Positions 40,433-51,273 are shown, numbered from the stretch's first letter. The stretch is DNA of 64,000 nt from JALZOC01 sp031361295 (GCA_031361295.1 JANMCN010000036.1:1-64000), one strand, 5' to 3'. Translations and numbers: made by a program. Notes: generated by a model not told the origin, from the sequence alone.

Positions 40433-41512
40433 TCAGAGCCCGGGCGCGGCCGGCGCCGCGGCGTCCTGCGCCACCTGCTTGTCGTACAGCCGCTTCAGCT
40501 CGTCGTTCTTCCACTCGATGATCGCCTGGCCGCGGACGCGAGAGAGAAACCTGCGCACTTCAACCTGCTGCCGTGCATCGTGGACCTTGTCGGCCACCAG
40601 ATCGCGCACGCTCTCGAACGGCTGGGGCGCCGCCGGCTTCAACGTCTCGAGCTTCAGCACCTGGAACCCACGGGGCCCGCGCAGCGGTTCGGTGATGTCG
40701 CCGGGCTTCATCTTCTGAATCAACTGCTGCAGCGACGGCGATACTTCCGTGACGTTGATCGGCCCGATGAGCCCACCGTTCGCCTTCGACGACGAGGCCG
40801 ACACCTCGGTGGCCACCTTGCCGAAGTCTTCGCCTCCGACAACACGCGCGCGCACGGCTGCCGCCTGCTGCGCGACCTCGTCTTCCTTGCCGACGTTCAG
40901 CGTCGCCTGCCCACCTTTGGAAGTCGTCGGCACCTCGAGGAGGATTTCGCGAAACGTGACCGTCGCCGGCTGGACGAACTGGTCTTTGTGGGCGAGGTAG
41001 TACTGCCGCGCCTCCTCCTCCGTGATCGACAGCTTCGACCCGACTTCGTCGCGCTGCACCTGGCCGACGAGGAACTGCTTCTCGACGTTCTTGCGGAGAT
41101 CGTCCACGCTCATCCCTTCCTGCTTCAGGGCCGCGTAGAACTTCGTGTCGTCCTGGAGGTTCTGCTCCTTGCGCAGGTTTTCCAGCCAGCTCTTGAACTG
41201 CTCGTCACTCAGGTGGTAGCCCTTCTCCTTTCCCATCTGGAGGAGCAGCAGCTCGTCGATCGCCTCCACCAGCAGCTGCGGCGTGACGTCGTCCATCGCC
41301 TTCTTCAGCTGTTCGCTGTCGTTCGCGATGTCCGCCTTGAGCTCCCCACCGCCGATCCGGGCCCGGATCGCGGCGGTCTGCTTCTCCTCGAGCTCGGTCT
41401 GCGTGAGGATGTCGCCGTTCACCTTCACGAGGACACGCTCGAGAATCTGCGCCCGCATGGGCGCCACGAGCAATCCGAGGAGGACGCCTGTTGCGATCAG
41501 CCTGATCTTCAT
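40433..41512 (-). CDS. SurA-like periplasmic peptidyl-prolyl isomerase/chaperone
   Basis: 359 residues with signal peptide (LIATGVLLGLLVAPMRAQ). N-terminal SurA_N-type helical chaperone domain about 25-165, then one parvulin PPIase domain about 175-310 (EEARQYYLAHKDQFVQPATVTFREILLEV ... VRARVVGGEDFGKVATEVS ... GGLIGPINVTEVSPSLQQLIQKMKPGDITEPLRGPRGFQVLKLE, given in parts), and a C-terminal helix that completes the chaperone domain. It assists folding of outer-membrane proteins. It follows mfd by 41 bp. ATG 41512 has AGGTGG upstream; a GTG three codons earlier is possible. Confidence 0.88.
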   Translation of the reverse strand: MKIRLIATGVLLGLLVAPMRAQILERVLVKVNGDILTQTELEEKQTAAIRARIGGGELKADIANDSEQLKKAMDDVTPQLLVEAIDELLLLQMGKEKGYHLSDEQFKSWLENLRKEQNLQDDTKFYAALKQEGMSVDDLRKNVEKQFLVGQVQRDEVGSKLSITEEEARQYYLAHKDQFVQPATVTFREILLEVPTTSKGGQATLNVGKEDEVAQQAAAVRARVVGGEDFGKVATEVSASSSKANGGLIGPINVTEVSPSLQQLIQKMKPGDITEPLRGPRGFQVLKLETLKPAAPQPFESVRDLVADKVHDARQQVEVRRFLSRVRGQAIIEWKNDELKRLYDKQVAQDAAAPAAPGL

Positions 41513-41553
41513 ATGAACCACCTAAACTACTGGAACACAATATCTTAAACGAT

Positions 41554-44500
41554 TTACCGGCCCTCGCTCAACTGGCGCAGCAGGCCCGAAACACGCACGA
41601 AGACGCCGTCGTCGGCCCGCGGGTTCTCGACGGCGGGCCGCATGATCTCGTCTTTCGTAAAGCCCGATGTCACCTCGCCGGCCTGTGCCCGCGCGGCCCA
41701 CCAGGACCCCCCCGCCACCGGGTCGGCCCCTTTCCTGGGCCGTTTTTGCGGCAAACCCGGGTCGGCGCGCGCGATCGGCGCCGGGCGTTCGCTCCCGAGA
41801 GGCTTCTTGAGGTCGAGCTTCACGGTGGCCGGTGGAATCAGGGCAATATCCCCGCGATGCTGGACGACCCGGAACAGCCAGGCTGGATCGAGCTTCGCGT
41901 CGGCCCTGAACTTTAGGACGACCACGGCGCCTTCCCGGTCGAGAGACTCGAGGCCGATCCGATCGGCCAGCACGCGGATTGCGGCGTACTCGGCCAGGTT
42001 CTGGACGGATTCCGGCGGCGGGCCATAGCGGTCCCGCACCTCTGCGACGAGCTTGTCCAGTTCATCCTCGGTTCGGACCCCTGCCATGCGGCGATAAACC
42101 GTGAGCCGCTGGTTCATGTCGGGGATGTAGCGGTCGTCTATCCGCAGGTCGACCCGCAGGTTGACGTTCGCGCGGAGCTCATCCTCGAGCTCCTCTCCCT
42201 TCAGCTCCTTGATGGTCTGTTCGAGGAGCTTCATGTACATGTCGAACCCGACGGCCTCGATATGTCCGCTCTGCTCGCCCCCCAGCAGATTGCCCGCGCC
42301 GCGGATCTCGAGGTCGAGCGCAGCGACCCGGAACCCGCTCCCCAGGTCGCTGAACTCCCGAATCGCGGCCAGCCGCTTCTTCGCGACCTCCGACAGGGAG
42401 TCTTCCGGCGGCACCAGCAGATACGCGTACGCCCGCCTGTCGGATCGACCGACGCGCCCGCGCAGCTGGTAGAGCTGTGACAGCCCGTAGCGATCAGCGC
42501 GGTTGATGATGATGGTGTTCGCGTTGGAAATGTCGAGGCCGTTCTCGATGATGGTCGTCGCCAGCAGCACGTCGTACTTGTGCGCGACGAAGTCCACCAT
42601 CGCCTTCTCCAGGTCCTCCTCGGCCATCTGCCCGTGGCCGACGACGACGCGCGCCTCCGGCACGAGCCGCTTGATCAAATCCCCCAGGGAGAAGATCGAT
42701 TCGACGATGTTGTGAACGAAGTAGACCTGGCCGCCGCGCTCGATTTCGGTCCGGATCGCCGACGAGATGACGGCCTGGTCGAACTTGACGACATTGGTCT
42801 GGATGGAGAGCCGGTCTTTCGGCGGGGTCTCGATGATCGACATGTCACGGATCCCCGCGAGCGACATGTTCAGCGTCCGCGGGATCGGCGTGGCCGTCAT
42901 CGTGAGCACGTCGACGCGCTTGCGCATCTGCTTGATGCGTTCCTTGTGCGCGACGCCGAAGCGCTGCTCTTCGTCGACGACCAGCAACCCGAGGTCCCTG
43001 AACTCGACGTCCTTCGAGAGGAGGCGATGCGTGCCGACGATGATCTCGACCTTGCCGGCCTTGAGATCCTCCAGGGTGGCCTTCTGTTCGCCCTTGGTCC
43101 GAAAGCGGCTGACCATGTCGATGCGGACCGGGAACGCCGCAAAGCGGTCTTTCAGCGTCTTCAGATGCTGGAAGGCGAGCACCGTCGTCGGGGCGAGGAC
43201 GGCCACCTGCTTCCCGTCCATGACGGCTTTGAACGCGGCCCGCATGGCCACCTCGGTCTTGCCGTAGCCCACGTCTCCGCAGAGCAGCCGATCCATCGTT
43301 CCCGGCGATTCCATGTCGGCCTTGATGTCTGCGACCGCGGTCTTCTGGTCGGCCGTCAGCTCCCACTCGAATGCGTCCTCGAACTCCTGCTGCCAGTGCG
43401 AATCAGGGCTGAAGGCGTGGCCGGGGACCGCCTTGCGCGCGGCATAGAGCTTCAACAGCTCCTCGGCCATGTCGCGCATGGCCTTCTTGACGCGTGTCTT
43501 CGCCTTCTCCCAGGTCGTTCCGCCAAGCTTGTCGAGCGACGGCCGCGAGGCGCCCGTGTATTTCTGGACGAGATCGAGCCGCTCGACGGGGACGAACAGC
43601 TTGTCCTCGCCCGAGTACCGGAGCTCCATGAACTCCTGCGGCGCGGCACCCACGTCGATCCGCTTGAGGCCGACGAATACGCCGATGCCATGATCCACAT
43701 GGACGACGAGGTCTCCCGCCTTCAAATCGCGGAAGTCGGAAAGGAAGGTTCTGGTCGCGGAGCGGCGCCGCTCGTGCGTCTTGCGATCCTCCTCGAAGAC
43801 ATCGGTCTCCGCCCAGAACTGCAAGCCGGCTTCCGGCAGCCTGAACCCGCGGGACAGGTGGCCCGTCCCCACGAGCACCGACGCCGTCCGGACGTCCTCA
43901 GCCTTTTCGATCGGCGCGGCAAAAATCTCGTAGTCCGCCAGCAATTCGATCGTCCGCTCCGCGAGGCCCGGGGAGTTGGCGATGAACACGATCGTGTCGC
44001 CGGCCTGCCGGCCGGTCCTGATCTCCGCCGCCCACTCGGGCACGCGTCCCGCGAACTGCAGCGCGGGCTGGCAGGCAATGTGGGCCGCCTCGTCGAGTGC
44101 CAGCGTCTCGAGCGAGGTCGCGCCGTCGAGCCAGGTCGCGGCCTCGTCCCACGGAACGATCAGCTCCAGCGGTGCGGGAGCGCGGCTGCCCCTGGCGACG
44201 GCTTCGCCGTAACTCGCGATGATCTGCCCGGTCAGCTTTTCGCCGTGCGACGCGACCGCCTCCGGCTCCGAGACGAGCACGGCGGGTTTGCCGTTGGACC
44301 ACAGGTAGTCGAATGCCGTCGCGGAGCGATCAGGGGCCTCGGCGTCGCCGAGCAGTTCCTGCAGCGGTGTCACCGCCGCCTGGCCCAGCCCGTTGGTGGA
44401 CCGCTGCGTGGCGGGATCGTAGCCGCGAATGGATTCGATCGTGTCGCCGACGAACTCGAGCCGGATCGGTTCGCGAGCCCCCGCGGGATAGAAATCCACG

Positions 44501-45066
44501 ACACCGCCGCGGACACAGAATTCCCCCGTCTCGTCCACCGGATCCTGGCGTGTGTAGCCGGCCGCGGCGAGAAGGTCTCCGAGATCCGTGGGCGAGATGT
44601 CCTGGCCGGGAACGAGCGCCATCGCGGTGGCGTCGAGGCGCTCGGGCGCGCTGACGCGCGGGAGGAGCGCCGCCGCCGACGCGACGATCAGCCGGCACCG
44701 CCCGGCGGCGAGAGCGTGCAGGGCGCGGGCCCGCGCCGAGGCGATGTCGAAGTGCGGGGCGAGTCCTCGATAGGGATCCACCTCGTGCGAGGGGAAGGGC
44801 AGGACGGTGCGCTCCACTTCCGCATCGGAGAGCCCTCCCAGTGCGGCGAAAAAGAAGCGCGCATCCGCCGTCATCGTGTCGACGTCGCCGTCACTGGGTA
44901 CGACGAGCAGCGTCAGCCCGCGCTCGGCGGCCGCGGCGGCGAACATCGCCTTCGCGGGCCCCGTGAGGCCGGAGACCTTGCGGGCAGGTACGCCCAGCCT
45001 GAGACGGCCGCCGGCCGACTTGAGGAGGGAGCGAAGCGTCAGCGAGCTGGAGGTATATGAGGACAT
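41554..45066 (-). CDS. mfd: transcription-repair coupling factor Mfd
   Basis: 1170 residues, full length. UvrB-homology region with VVDFYPAGAREPIRLEF, RNA-polymerase-interacting (CarD-like) domain FRDLKAGDLVVHVDHGIGVF, and a RecG-like helicase: Walker A LLCGDVGYGKTEV, DEEQRFGVAHKERIK, TATPIPRTLNMS, then the QLRGRVGRSDRRAYAYLL motif VI; the C-terminal TRCF domain (RLTVYRRMAGVRTEDEL) follows. Mfd removes stalled RNA polymerase and recruits UvrA. ATG 45066 is preferred over a TTG 15 bp upstream; TAAAAT about 22 nt upstream is a possible -10. First gene of the mfd - SurA-like - NusG-like - dusB run. Confidence 0.95.
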   Translation of the reverse strand: MSSYTSSSLTLRSLLKSAGGRLRLGVPARKVSGLTGPAKAMFAAAAAERGLTLLVVPSDGDVDTMTADARFFFAALGGLSDAEVERTVLPFPSHEVDPYRGLAPHFDIASARARALHALAAGRCRLIVASAAALLPRVSAPERLDATAMALVPGQDISPTDLGDLLAAAGYTRQDPVDETGEFCVRGGVVDFYPAGAREPIRLEFVGDTIESIRGYDPATQRSTNGLGQAAVTPLQELLGDAEAPDRSATAFDYLWSNGKPAVLVSEPEAVASHGEKLTGQIIASYGEAVARGSRAPAPLELIVPWDEAATWLDGATSLETLALDEAAHIACQPALQFAGRVPEWAAEIRTGRQAGDTIVFIANSPGLAERTIELLADYEIFAAPIEKAEDVRTASVLVGTGHLSRGFRLPEAGLQFWAETDVFEEDRKTHERRRSATRTFLSDFRDLKAGDLVVHVDHGIGVFVGLKRIDVGAAPQEFMELRYSGEDKLFVPVERLDLVQKYTGASRPSLDKLGGTTWEKAKTRVKKAMRDMAEELLKLYAARKAVPGHAFSPDSHWQQEFEDAFEWELTADQKTAVADIKADMESPGTMDRLLCGDVGYGKTEVAMRAAFKAVMDGKQVAVLAPTTVLAFQHLKTLKDRFAAFPVRIDMVSRFRTKGEQKATLEDLKAGKVEIIVGTHRLLSKDVEFRDLGLLVVDEEQRFGVAHKERIKQMRKRVDVLTMTATPIPRTLNMSLAGIRDMSIIETPPKDRLSIQTNVVKFDQAVISSAIRTEIERGGQVYFVHNIVESIFSLGDLIKRLVPEARVVVGHGQMAEEDLEKAMVDFVAHKYDVLLATTIIENGLDISNANTIIINRADRYGLSQLYQLRGRVGRSDRRAYAYLLVPPEDSLSEVAKKRLAAIREFSDLGSGFRVAALDLEIRGAGNLLGGEQSGHIEAVGFDMYMKLLEQTIKELKGEELEDELRANVNLRVDLRIDDRYIPDMNQRLTVYRRMAGVRTEDELDKLVAEVRDRYGPPPESVQNLAEYAAIRVLADRIGLESLDREGAVVVLKFRADAKLDPAWLFRVVQHRGDIALIPPATVKLDLKKPLGSERPAPIARADPGLPQKRPRKGADPVAGGSWWAARAQAGEVTSGFTKDEIMRPAVENPRADDGVFVRVSGLLRQLSEGR

Positions 45067-45170
45067 CGGCGCGGTGTGCAACCTTTCATTTTACCGGATT
45101 CGGCTGCGGACCGGGGGCACGGCAGGGCCTGGCGCCTGATTTCGGTGTAACCTTCGTTGCCGGCGTGAAG

Positions 45171-45773
45171 ATGGCCAATGGACGCGATGCGAACGGGCCC
45201 TGGCGCGACGGCATGGCCGGCCAGATCGGCCTGACCGCCAGGACGCGCGATCTGCTGGGAGCTGCCGCGATCGTCATCACGGCGTTCGTCGTCGCACTGT
45301 GGCTGTTCAGGTTGTTCTGGCACCGCGACGCACTCGCCGATCTGACGCAGCAGCCCGGCGGGTGGATGGGCGCGATGGTCATCGTCGCCTGCACCGCCGT
45401 CGTCCACGAAATCCTCCATGGACTCGCGTGGTGCCTGGCCGCTCGTGTGCCGTGGCGCTCGATTTCCGTCCGACCGAGCTGGCGCGTCATGGGCTTCGTC
45501 GCCGGGCCTGACGTGCCCCTCCCGGCGAGGGCGTTCCGTGTCGGTGTGGCCGCCCCCGCGCTGATCCTGGGGGCCATCCCCATCGCGGCAGGACTGTCGG
45601 CCGGCCTTGGCCTCCTCGTCCTGTGGGGCCTCTTTGCTCTTCTGGAATGCTTCAGCGATGCGGCCCTGCTCCTCGCCATCCACACCGTGCCGGCCGGGGC
45701 GCTGATGGTGGGTCACGAGGAAAAGCTGGGGTGCCGAGTCGTGCTCGGGACTACGGACGCCCGGCGGTCCTGA
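45171..45773 (+). CDS. DUF3267-type putative membrane zincin
   Basis: 200 residues from ATG 45171. Four to five hydrophobic segments; the second contains VVHEILHGLAWCLA, a HExxH motif in a membrane helix, followed by FVAGPDVPLPARAFRVGVAAPALILGAIPIAAGL and a later helix with CFSDAA. This arrangement is that of the DUF3267 putative zincin peptidases, whose substrates are unknown. The frame is open upstream to 45057 but overlaps mfd and reads as non-coding. It converges with the adenylyltransferase gene, overlapping it by 23 bp. Confidence 0.75.
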   Translation: MANGRDANGPWRDGMAGQIGLTARTRDLLGAAAIVITAFVVALWLFRLFWHRDALADLTQQPGGWMGAMVIVACTAVVHEILHGLAWCLAARVPWRSISVRPSWRVMGFVAGPDVPLPARAFRVGVAAPALILGAIPIAAGLSAGLGLLVLWGLFALLECFSDAALLLAIHTVPAGALMVGHEEKLGCRVVLGTTDARRS

Positions 45774-46278
45774 TCTTCTCCACGATTGCCGTCGTCGAGT
45801 AGCCCTGCTCTACGGGAATGCGGACCACGCGGCCGCCGCGCGCCTCGACGGTGTCGCGGCCGACGATGGCGTCCTCCGCCCAGTCGGCGCCCTTGACGAG
45901 GATGTCGGGCTGGACACGGCGGATGATGTCGGCGGGCGTGTCTTCGGCGAAGACGACCACGGCGTCGACGCACTCGAGCGCGGACAGGATTTCCGCGCGC
46001 TCGTCCTGCGAGTTGATGGGACGGTTCAGGCCCTTGTTGCGGCGGACCGACTCGTCGGCGTTGAGGCCGATGATCAGCACGTCGCCGAGCGCTCTCGCCG
46101 CCTGCAGGTACCGGACGTGCCCCGGATGGAGCAGGTCGAAGACGCCGTTCGTGAACACGATGTGCTGTCCGCGACGGCGCTGCGCCTCGACGAATGCGGC
46201 CACACCGGCCGGCGTCGTCACCCCGCACGTCGAAGAGCGCCGGACGCTCAGCGGGCCCGCCCCGTCATTCGCGCTCAC
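45751..46278 (-). CDS. rfaE2: D-glycero-beta-D-manno-heptose-1-phosphate adenylyltransferase (RfaE2/HldE C-domain)
   Basis: About 175 residues, a single nucleotidyltransferase domain: VFTNGVFDLLHPGHVRYLQAA holds the HxGH signature, followed by LIIGLNADESVRRNKG, the DERAEIL helix, FAEDTPADIIRRVQPDILVKGADW and a final segment ending STTAIVEKI. It activates heptose-1-phosphate with ATP for ADP-heptose and LPS core synthesis. The kinase domain (RfaE1) is not fused. The most likely start is GTG 46278, overlapping the end of the Wzt-type gene by 14 bp; homology begins about 20 residues later, so a shorter start is possible. Confidence 0.87.
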   Translation of the reverse strand: MSANDGAGPLSVRRSSTCGVTTPAGVAAFVEAQRRRGQHIVFTNGVFDLLHPGHVRYLQAARALGDVLIIGLNADESVRRNKGLNRPINSQDERAEILSALECVDAVVVFAEDTPADIIRRVQPDILVKGADWAEDAIVGRDTVEARGGRVVRIPVEQGYSTTAIVEKIRTAGRP

Positions 46279-47611
46279 CGACTCTGGCGAACGTGAGGGT
46301 GTCGGAGAAATCCCATTCGTGGCGTGGCCGATAGATGCCCACGTCCTTCGTCCGGGACTTGACCCTGAAGGTGTAGAGGAGACGGTGGTAATCGTACGGA
46401 TATCCGTCGAGCTTGTGGACGGCGACGTCGAGCTTGTAGGTGCCTTCGACGAGATCCAGGCTTTCGATGGTGAACCGGGCCTCGGCATCGCCGAACATAC
46501 GGACGGCCTTCAGCTCTTCGAGGCTCGTGTTCGTCCCGTAGCAGCAGACGCCTTCCGCGTTGAACAGCCCGATCCCGATCACGAAGTCGTCGACCGCCAC
46601 CGGCGACCGCAGCGCGATGCGGACGCTGAGCGGCTGCCCGGAGTGGAAGACGTGCCCGGCCCCTTCCGGGCCGTACAGCTGGACGTCCGTGATCTCGACC
46701 TCGCGGGATCCCCATCGTCCCTCCGTCGCCCGGAACATATCCGCCGGCCCCTCGGCGGTTCCGATCGGATGGTCGGGAAGCACGGCGCTCGCGGGCTCGT
46801 CGGGCGAGACGACGGACACCGACTCATGCGCACGGGCATCGCCAGCCGCGAGCTGATGCTCCTCGGTCGTCTCGACCGCGGTGATGTACGCGCCGACCAC
46901 CCGCTTGGGGTCGCCCATGGCCTTCAGCTCGCCGCCGTCAATCCACAGCGCCTCGTCGCAAAAGCGTTCGACGAGCCCGAGCGAGTGCGTCACGAGGAGG
47001 ATTGTCTTGCCGCGGCGCTTGAACTCGGCGAACTTGTCCAGGCACTTGTGGGTGAACCCCTCGTCGCCGACGGCCAGCACTTCGTCGACCAGCAGCACCT
47101 CGGGATCGACATGGATCGCCACCGCGAAGCCCAGCCGCATGTACATCCCGGAGGAGTACGTCTTCACCGGCGCGTCGATGAAGTCCTTCATCTCGGCGAA
47201 CTCGACGATCTCGTCGAACCGCCGCGTGATCTCGCGCTTGGTCAGGCCGAGCATGATGCCGTTGATGAAGACGTTCTCACGCCCGGAGATCTCCGGGTGA
47301 AAACCGGCGCCGAGCTCGATGAGCGCCGATATGCGGCCGACGACGTCCACCGACCCGGAGGAGGGTTTCGTGATGCCGGCCACCAGCTTCAGCAGCGTGC
47401 TCTTCCCGGAGCCATTGCGGCCGATCACGCCGAGCGTCCGCCCCTTCGGCACCGAGAACGTGACATCACGGACGGCGGAGAACGTTTCGTCAGGTCGGAG
47501 ACTCCCGACGAGACTGCGCGACAGCAGCGCGCTCTTCAGCGTCGAGAACTGCCGCCGCCGGCTGTAGCGACGGTAGACCTTCGAGGCGTTGGTGACGGTG
47601 ATGGAGTTCAT
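46265..47611 (-). CDS. wzt: polysaccharide ABC transporter ATPase, Wzt-like with C-terminal carbohydrate-binding domain
   Basis: 448 residues. ABC ATPase about 1-245: Walker A GRNGSGKST near 66, the Q-loop-region ELGAGFHPEISGRENVF, signature YSSGMYMRLGFAVA, Walker B VLLVDEVLAVGDEGF, H-loop THSLG. A 50-residue linker leads to a beta-rich domain (about 300-430) of the kind that binds the non-reducing end of O-antigen in Wzt. The pair with the downstream-start permease at 48563 makes a complete exporter of lipid-linked O-polysaccharide or teichoic-acid-like polymer across the inner membrane. The ATG start follows a repeat-containing 163-bp gap. Confidence 0.92.
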   Translation of the reverse strand: MNSITVTNASKVYRRYSRRRQFSTLKSALLSRSLVGSLRPDETFSAVRDVTFSVPKGRTLGVIGRNGSGKSTLLKLVAGITKPSSGSVDVVGRISALIELGAGFHPEISGRENVFINGIMLGLTKREITRRFDEIVEFAEMKDFIDAPVKTYSSGMYMRLGFAVAIHVDPEVLLVDEVLAVGDEGFTHKCLDKFAEFKRRGKTILLVTHSLGLVERFCDEALWIDGGELKAMGDPKRVVGAYITAVETTEEHQLAAGDARAHESVSVVSPDEPASAVLPDHPIGTAEGPADMFRATEGRWGSREVEITDVQLYGPEGAGHVFHSGQPLSVRIALRSPVAVDDFVIGIGLFNAEGVCCYGTNTSLEELKAVRMFGDAEARFTIESLDLVEGTYKLDVAVHKLDGYPYDYHRLLYTFRVKSRTKDVGIYRPRHEWDFSDTLTFARVGERE

Positions 47612-47617
47612 TCCCTG

Positions 47618-47645
47618 CTGCCAGCCGCCAGCTGCCAGCTGCCAG
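47618..47645. repeat. heptanucleotide tandem repeat (CTGCCAG)
   Basis: Four head-to-tail heptamers: CTGCCAG, CCGCCAG, CTGCCAG, CTGCCAG, directly upstream of the wzt start. Confidence 0.85.
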
Positions 47646-47744
47646 ATGCGCGCGTGACGGCGGTGCCCAGCCTGACGTCGGCACTCCCCGCAACACGCTG
47701 GACGACCTTGTGAAGATCATCCAACCGCGCTGGTCGCGGCTGGG

Positions 47745-47768
47745 AGCCGGAAGCCGGAAGCCGGAAGC
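47745..47768. repeat. heptanucleotide tandem repeat (AGCCGGA)
   Basis: Three exact AGCCGGA copies plus AGC, ending 7 bp before the wzm stop codon; with the tract at 47618 it brackets the wzm-wzt gap. Confidence 0.85.
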
Positions 47769-47774
47769 TTTGGT

Positions 47775-48563
47775 TCACACTTCCTCCGCGAACGTGTCCC
47801 GTAACCGATCGAAGATGAAATATCCGAACAGAAAGAATGCGATTGAGATGGCGCCGAGGACGAGGAGCCATCTGAGATGGCCGAAGTCTCCACGAAAGAA
47901 CAGGATCTCCTGGTACGACACCGCCAGGTGCGTGAACGGATTCAGGTTCAGGAACCGCTTGGCGACGGGCGGCGCCTGGAACCACGGGTAGATGATCGGC
48001 GTCGCGAAGAACCAGAACGTCAGGAGGTTCGCCAGGATGTCGCGGATGTCGCGGAAATGCACCGTCAGCGCCGAGAGGATCAAAGCAAAGGATATCGTGA
48101 GCACGAGCTGCACGAACACGACCATCGGCAGCCAGAGCAGCGTCAGGTGCGGCGGGAGCCGGTAGTACGCCAGGAACGCCGCCAGGATCCCCAGTCCCAG
48201 GAAGAAGTGGACCATGTTCGCGAGCACGGTCACGATCGGCAGGATTTCCGCCGGGAAGAGCACCTTCTTGATCAGGTTGCCGCCGGAGATGAGGATGTTC
48301 GACGACTCCGCGAGCGACGACGAGAACCATGTCCAGGGCAGGATGCCGCAGAACATGAAGACGACGTACGGCTCGAGTCCGATGTGGGTGCCCGGCATCA
48401 CGTATTTGAAGACGAGCGTGTAGACCGTGAGCAGCAGGAGCGGGTTGATGAAGGACCAGAAGAAGCCGAGCACCGAGCCGCGATACCGCGCCTTCAGCTC
48501 GCGCGCGACGAGGCTCTGGATGAGACCGCGGTAGCGAAAGAGTCTCGCGAGGTTATGGAACAT
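47775..48563 (-). CDS. wzm: polysaccharide ABC transporter permease, Wzm-like
   Basis: 262 residues, ABC-2 type permease with six hydrophobic segments. LVARELKARYRGSVLGFFWSF near the N-terminus is the conserved cytoplasmic-to-TM1 motif of Wzm/TagG proteins; FRDIRDILANLLTFWFFATPIIYP is the second hallmark, and the C-terminal NLNPFTHLAVSYQEILF the third. It forms the membrane channel for the Wzt-type ATPase. The start ATG 48563 overlaps the end of the PP2C gene by 11 bp, coupling the exporter to that gene. Confidence 0.92.
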   Translation of the reverse strand: MFHNLARLFRYRGLIQSLVARELKARYRGSVLGFFWSFINPLLLLTVYTLVFKYVMPGTHIGLEPYVVFMFCGILPWTWFSSSLAESSNILISGGNLIKKVLFPAEILPIVTVLANMVHFFLGLGILAAFLAYYRLPPHLTLLWLPMVVFVQLVLTISFALILSALTVHFRDIRDILANLLTFWFFATPIIYPWFQAPPVAKRFLNLNPFTHLAVSYQEILFFRGDFGHLRWLLVLGAISIAFFLFGYFIFDRLRDTFAEEV

Positions 48564-49335
48564 CGATTTCGAGGATCAGCGCCGTGATGTTGTCGGGGCC
48601 TCCCGCCTGGTTGGCCGCATCGACGAGCGCGCGCGAGATGCCGTCGAGCGTCATGCCGGCCTGTCCAAGAATCTCCGCGATGCGGTCGTCCGCGACGACG
48701 CCGAACAGGCCGTCCGAACAGAGAAGGTAGCGCTCGCCGGGGGCGGGGGTCACCTCCGTCACGTCGACCTCGGGATCCTCGCCGCCCGCGAGCGCACGCG
48801 TGACGACGTTGCGCCAGGGATGCTGGCGCGCGGCGCTCGGGGTCAGCGTGCCGGCACGGACCTGCTCTTCCACCCAGGAATGATCGTGGGTAATCTGCGC
48901 GAGCGTGCCGTGGCGCAGGACGTAGACCCGGCTGTCGCCGACGTGACCGACGCTCGCCGAGGTGCGTCCCACGAGCACGGCCGAGGCCGTGGTCGCCATC
49001 CCGCGCAGATCGTGCGAATCGGCAATTGCCGAGGCGATGCGGCGGTTCGCCAGGCGGAATGCCGCTTTGAGGCGATTGGCCTCGAGGCTGAGGGCCGGAT
49101 CGAATGGGAAGGGCCACGTGCGGTTCTTGTCGGCCCCGGCTGTCTCCTCGATGAACGCCTCGATGGCTTCGACGGCCACGCGCGAGGCGACCTCACCGGC
49201 GACGTGGCCGCCCATCCCGTCGGCGACGACGAACAGGCCGACGTCCGCCCGGGTCGAGTAGCTGTCCTCGTTGCTCGTTCGCCGGAGGCCGGGATCCGTG
49301 CTGACCGCCCACGAGACCGAATGCGCCGGGGTCAT
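48553..49335 (-). CDS. PP2C-family serine/threonine phosphatase (Stp/PrpC-like)
   Basis: 260 residues, complete PP2C fold: STDPGLRRTSNEDSY at the start (the RxxNED motif), FVVADGMGGHVAGEVAS, MATTASAVLVG, VGHVGDSRVYVLR, and LLCSDGLFGVV ... GGPDNITALIL at the end. The aspartates of these blocks bind the two metal ions. Stp/PrpC phosphatases reverse phosphorylation by Hanks-type kinases; no kinase gene is adjacent. An insertion of about 25 residues (about 65-90, ADKNRTWPFPFDPALS) enlarges the usual domain. AGGA lies before the ATG. It follows atpC by 9 bp. Confidence 0.92.
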   Translation of the reverse strand: MTPAHSVSWAVSTDPGLRRTSNEDSYSTRADVGLFVVADGMGGHVAGEVASRVAVEAIEAFIEETAGADKNRTWPFPFDPALSLEANRLKAAFRLANRRIASAIADSHDLRGMATTASAVLVGRTSASVGHVGDSRVYVLRHGTLAQITHDHSWVEEQVRAGTLTPSAARQHPWRNVVTRALAGGEDPEVDVTEVTPAPGERYLLCSDGLFGVVADDRIAEILGQAGMTLDGISRALVDAANQAGGPDNITALILEIDVP

Positions 49336-49344
49336 GGTCCTGCG

Positions 49345-49797
49345 TCAGCCCTTCACGGCATCCCGGATCCGCCGGGCCGGGCTGCCGGGAACGCGGCTCG
49401 ATACCTGCAGCCGCGCCATCGACTTCATCAAGGCCACCCGTGCCCGCTCGTAGTCGATGTCGGACCTGGCGTGGGCGAGCCGTTCCTCCGCACGCCGGCG
49501 CGACGCCTCCGCACGCTCCACGCTGATGTCTTCCGCCCGCTCGGCAAGGCGCGCGAGGATGGTGACACGGTCGGGAAGCACTTCGGCGAAGCCGAACGCG
49601 ATGGAGAGAAACACCTTCTCCTGCCCCTTGCGGTACCACAGCTCGCCGACCGCGAGCGCGGCGAGCAGCGGCGTATGGCCCGGCAGCACGCCGAAGTACC
49701 CCTCTGATCCCGGGATCTCCACCTCGTCCACCTGTTCCTGGACGATGCGCCGCTCCGGGGTGACGATCTGGAGTTCGAGGTGAGCTGGGAGCGCCAT
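49345..49797 (-). CDS. atpC: F1Fo ATP synthase epsilon subunit
   Basis: 150 residues. N-terminal beta sandwich (LELQIVTPERRIVQEQVDEV, PGSEGYFGVLPGHTPLLAAL) and a C-terminal helical hairpin (about 90-135, Arg/Glu/Ala-rich), the part that can extend to inhibit ATP hydrolysis. It begins 3 bp after the atpD stop, the usual last gene of the operon. Confidence 0.94.
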   Translation of the reverse strand: MALPAHLELQIVTPERRIVQEQVDEVEIPGSEGYFGVLPGHTPLLAALAVGELWYRKGQEKVFLSIAFGFAEVLPDRVTILARLAERAEDISVERAEASRRRAEERLAHARSDIDYERARVALMKSMARLQVSSRVPGSPARRIRDAVKG

Positions 49798-49800
49798 GGG

Positions 49801-51252
<1,452 letters not shown>

Positions 51253-51273
51253 GGCTATCCTTTGTTTGCAGTG

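Noticed and set aside
42580..45060. An 826-codon plus-strand frame opposite mfd
   Set aside because: Antisense shadow of mfd; His/Asp/Arg-rich composition typical of reversed GC-rich code.
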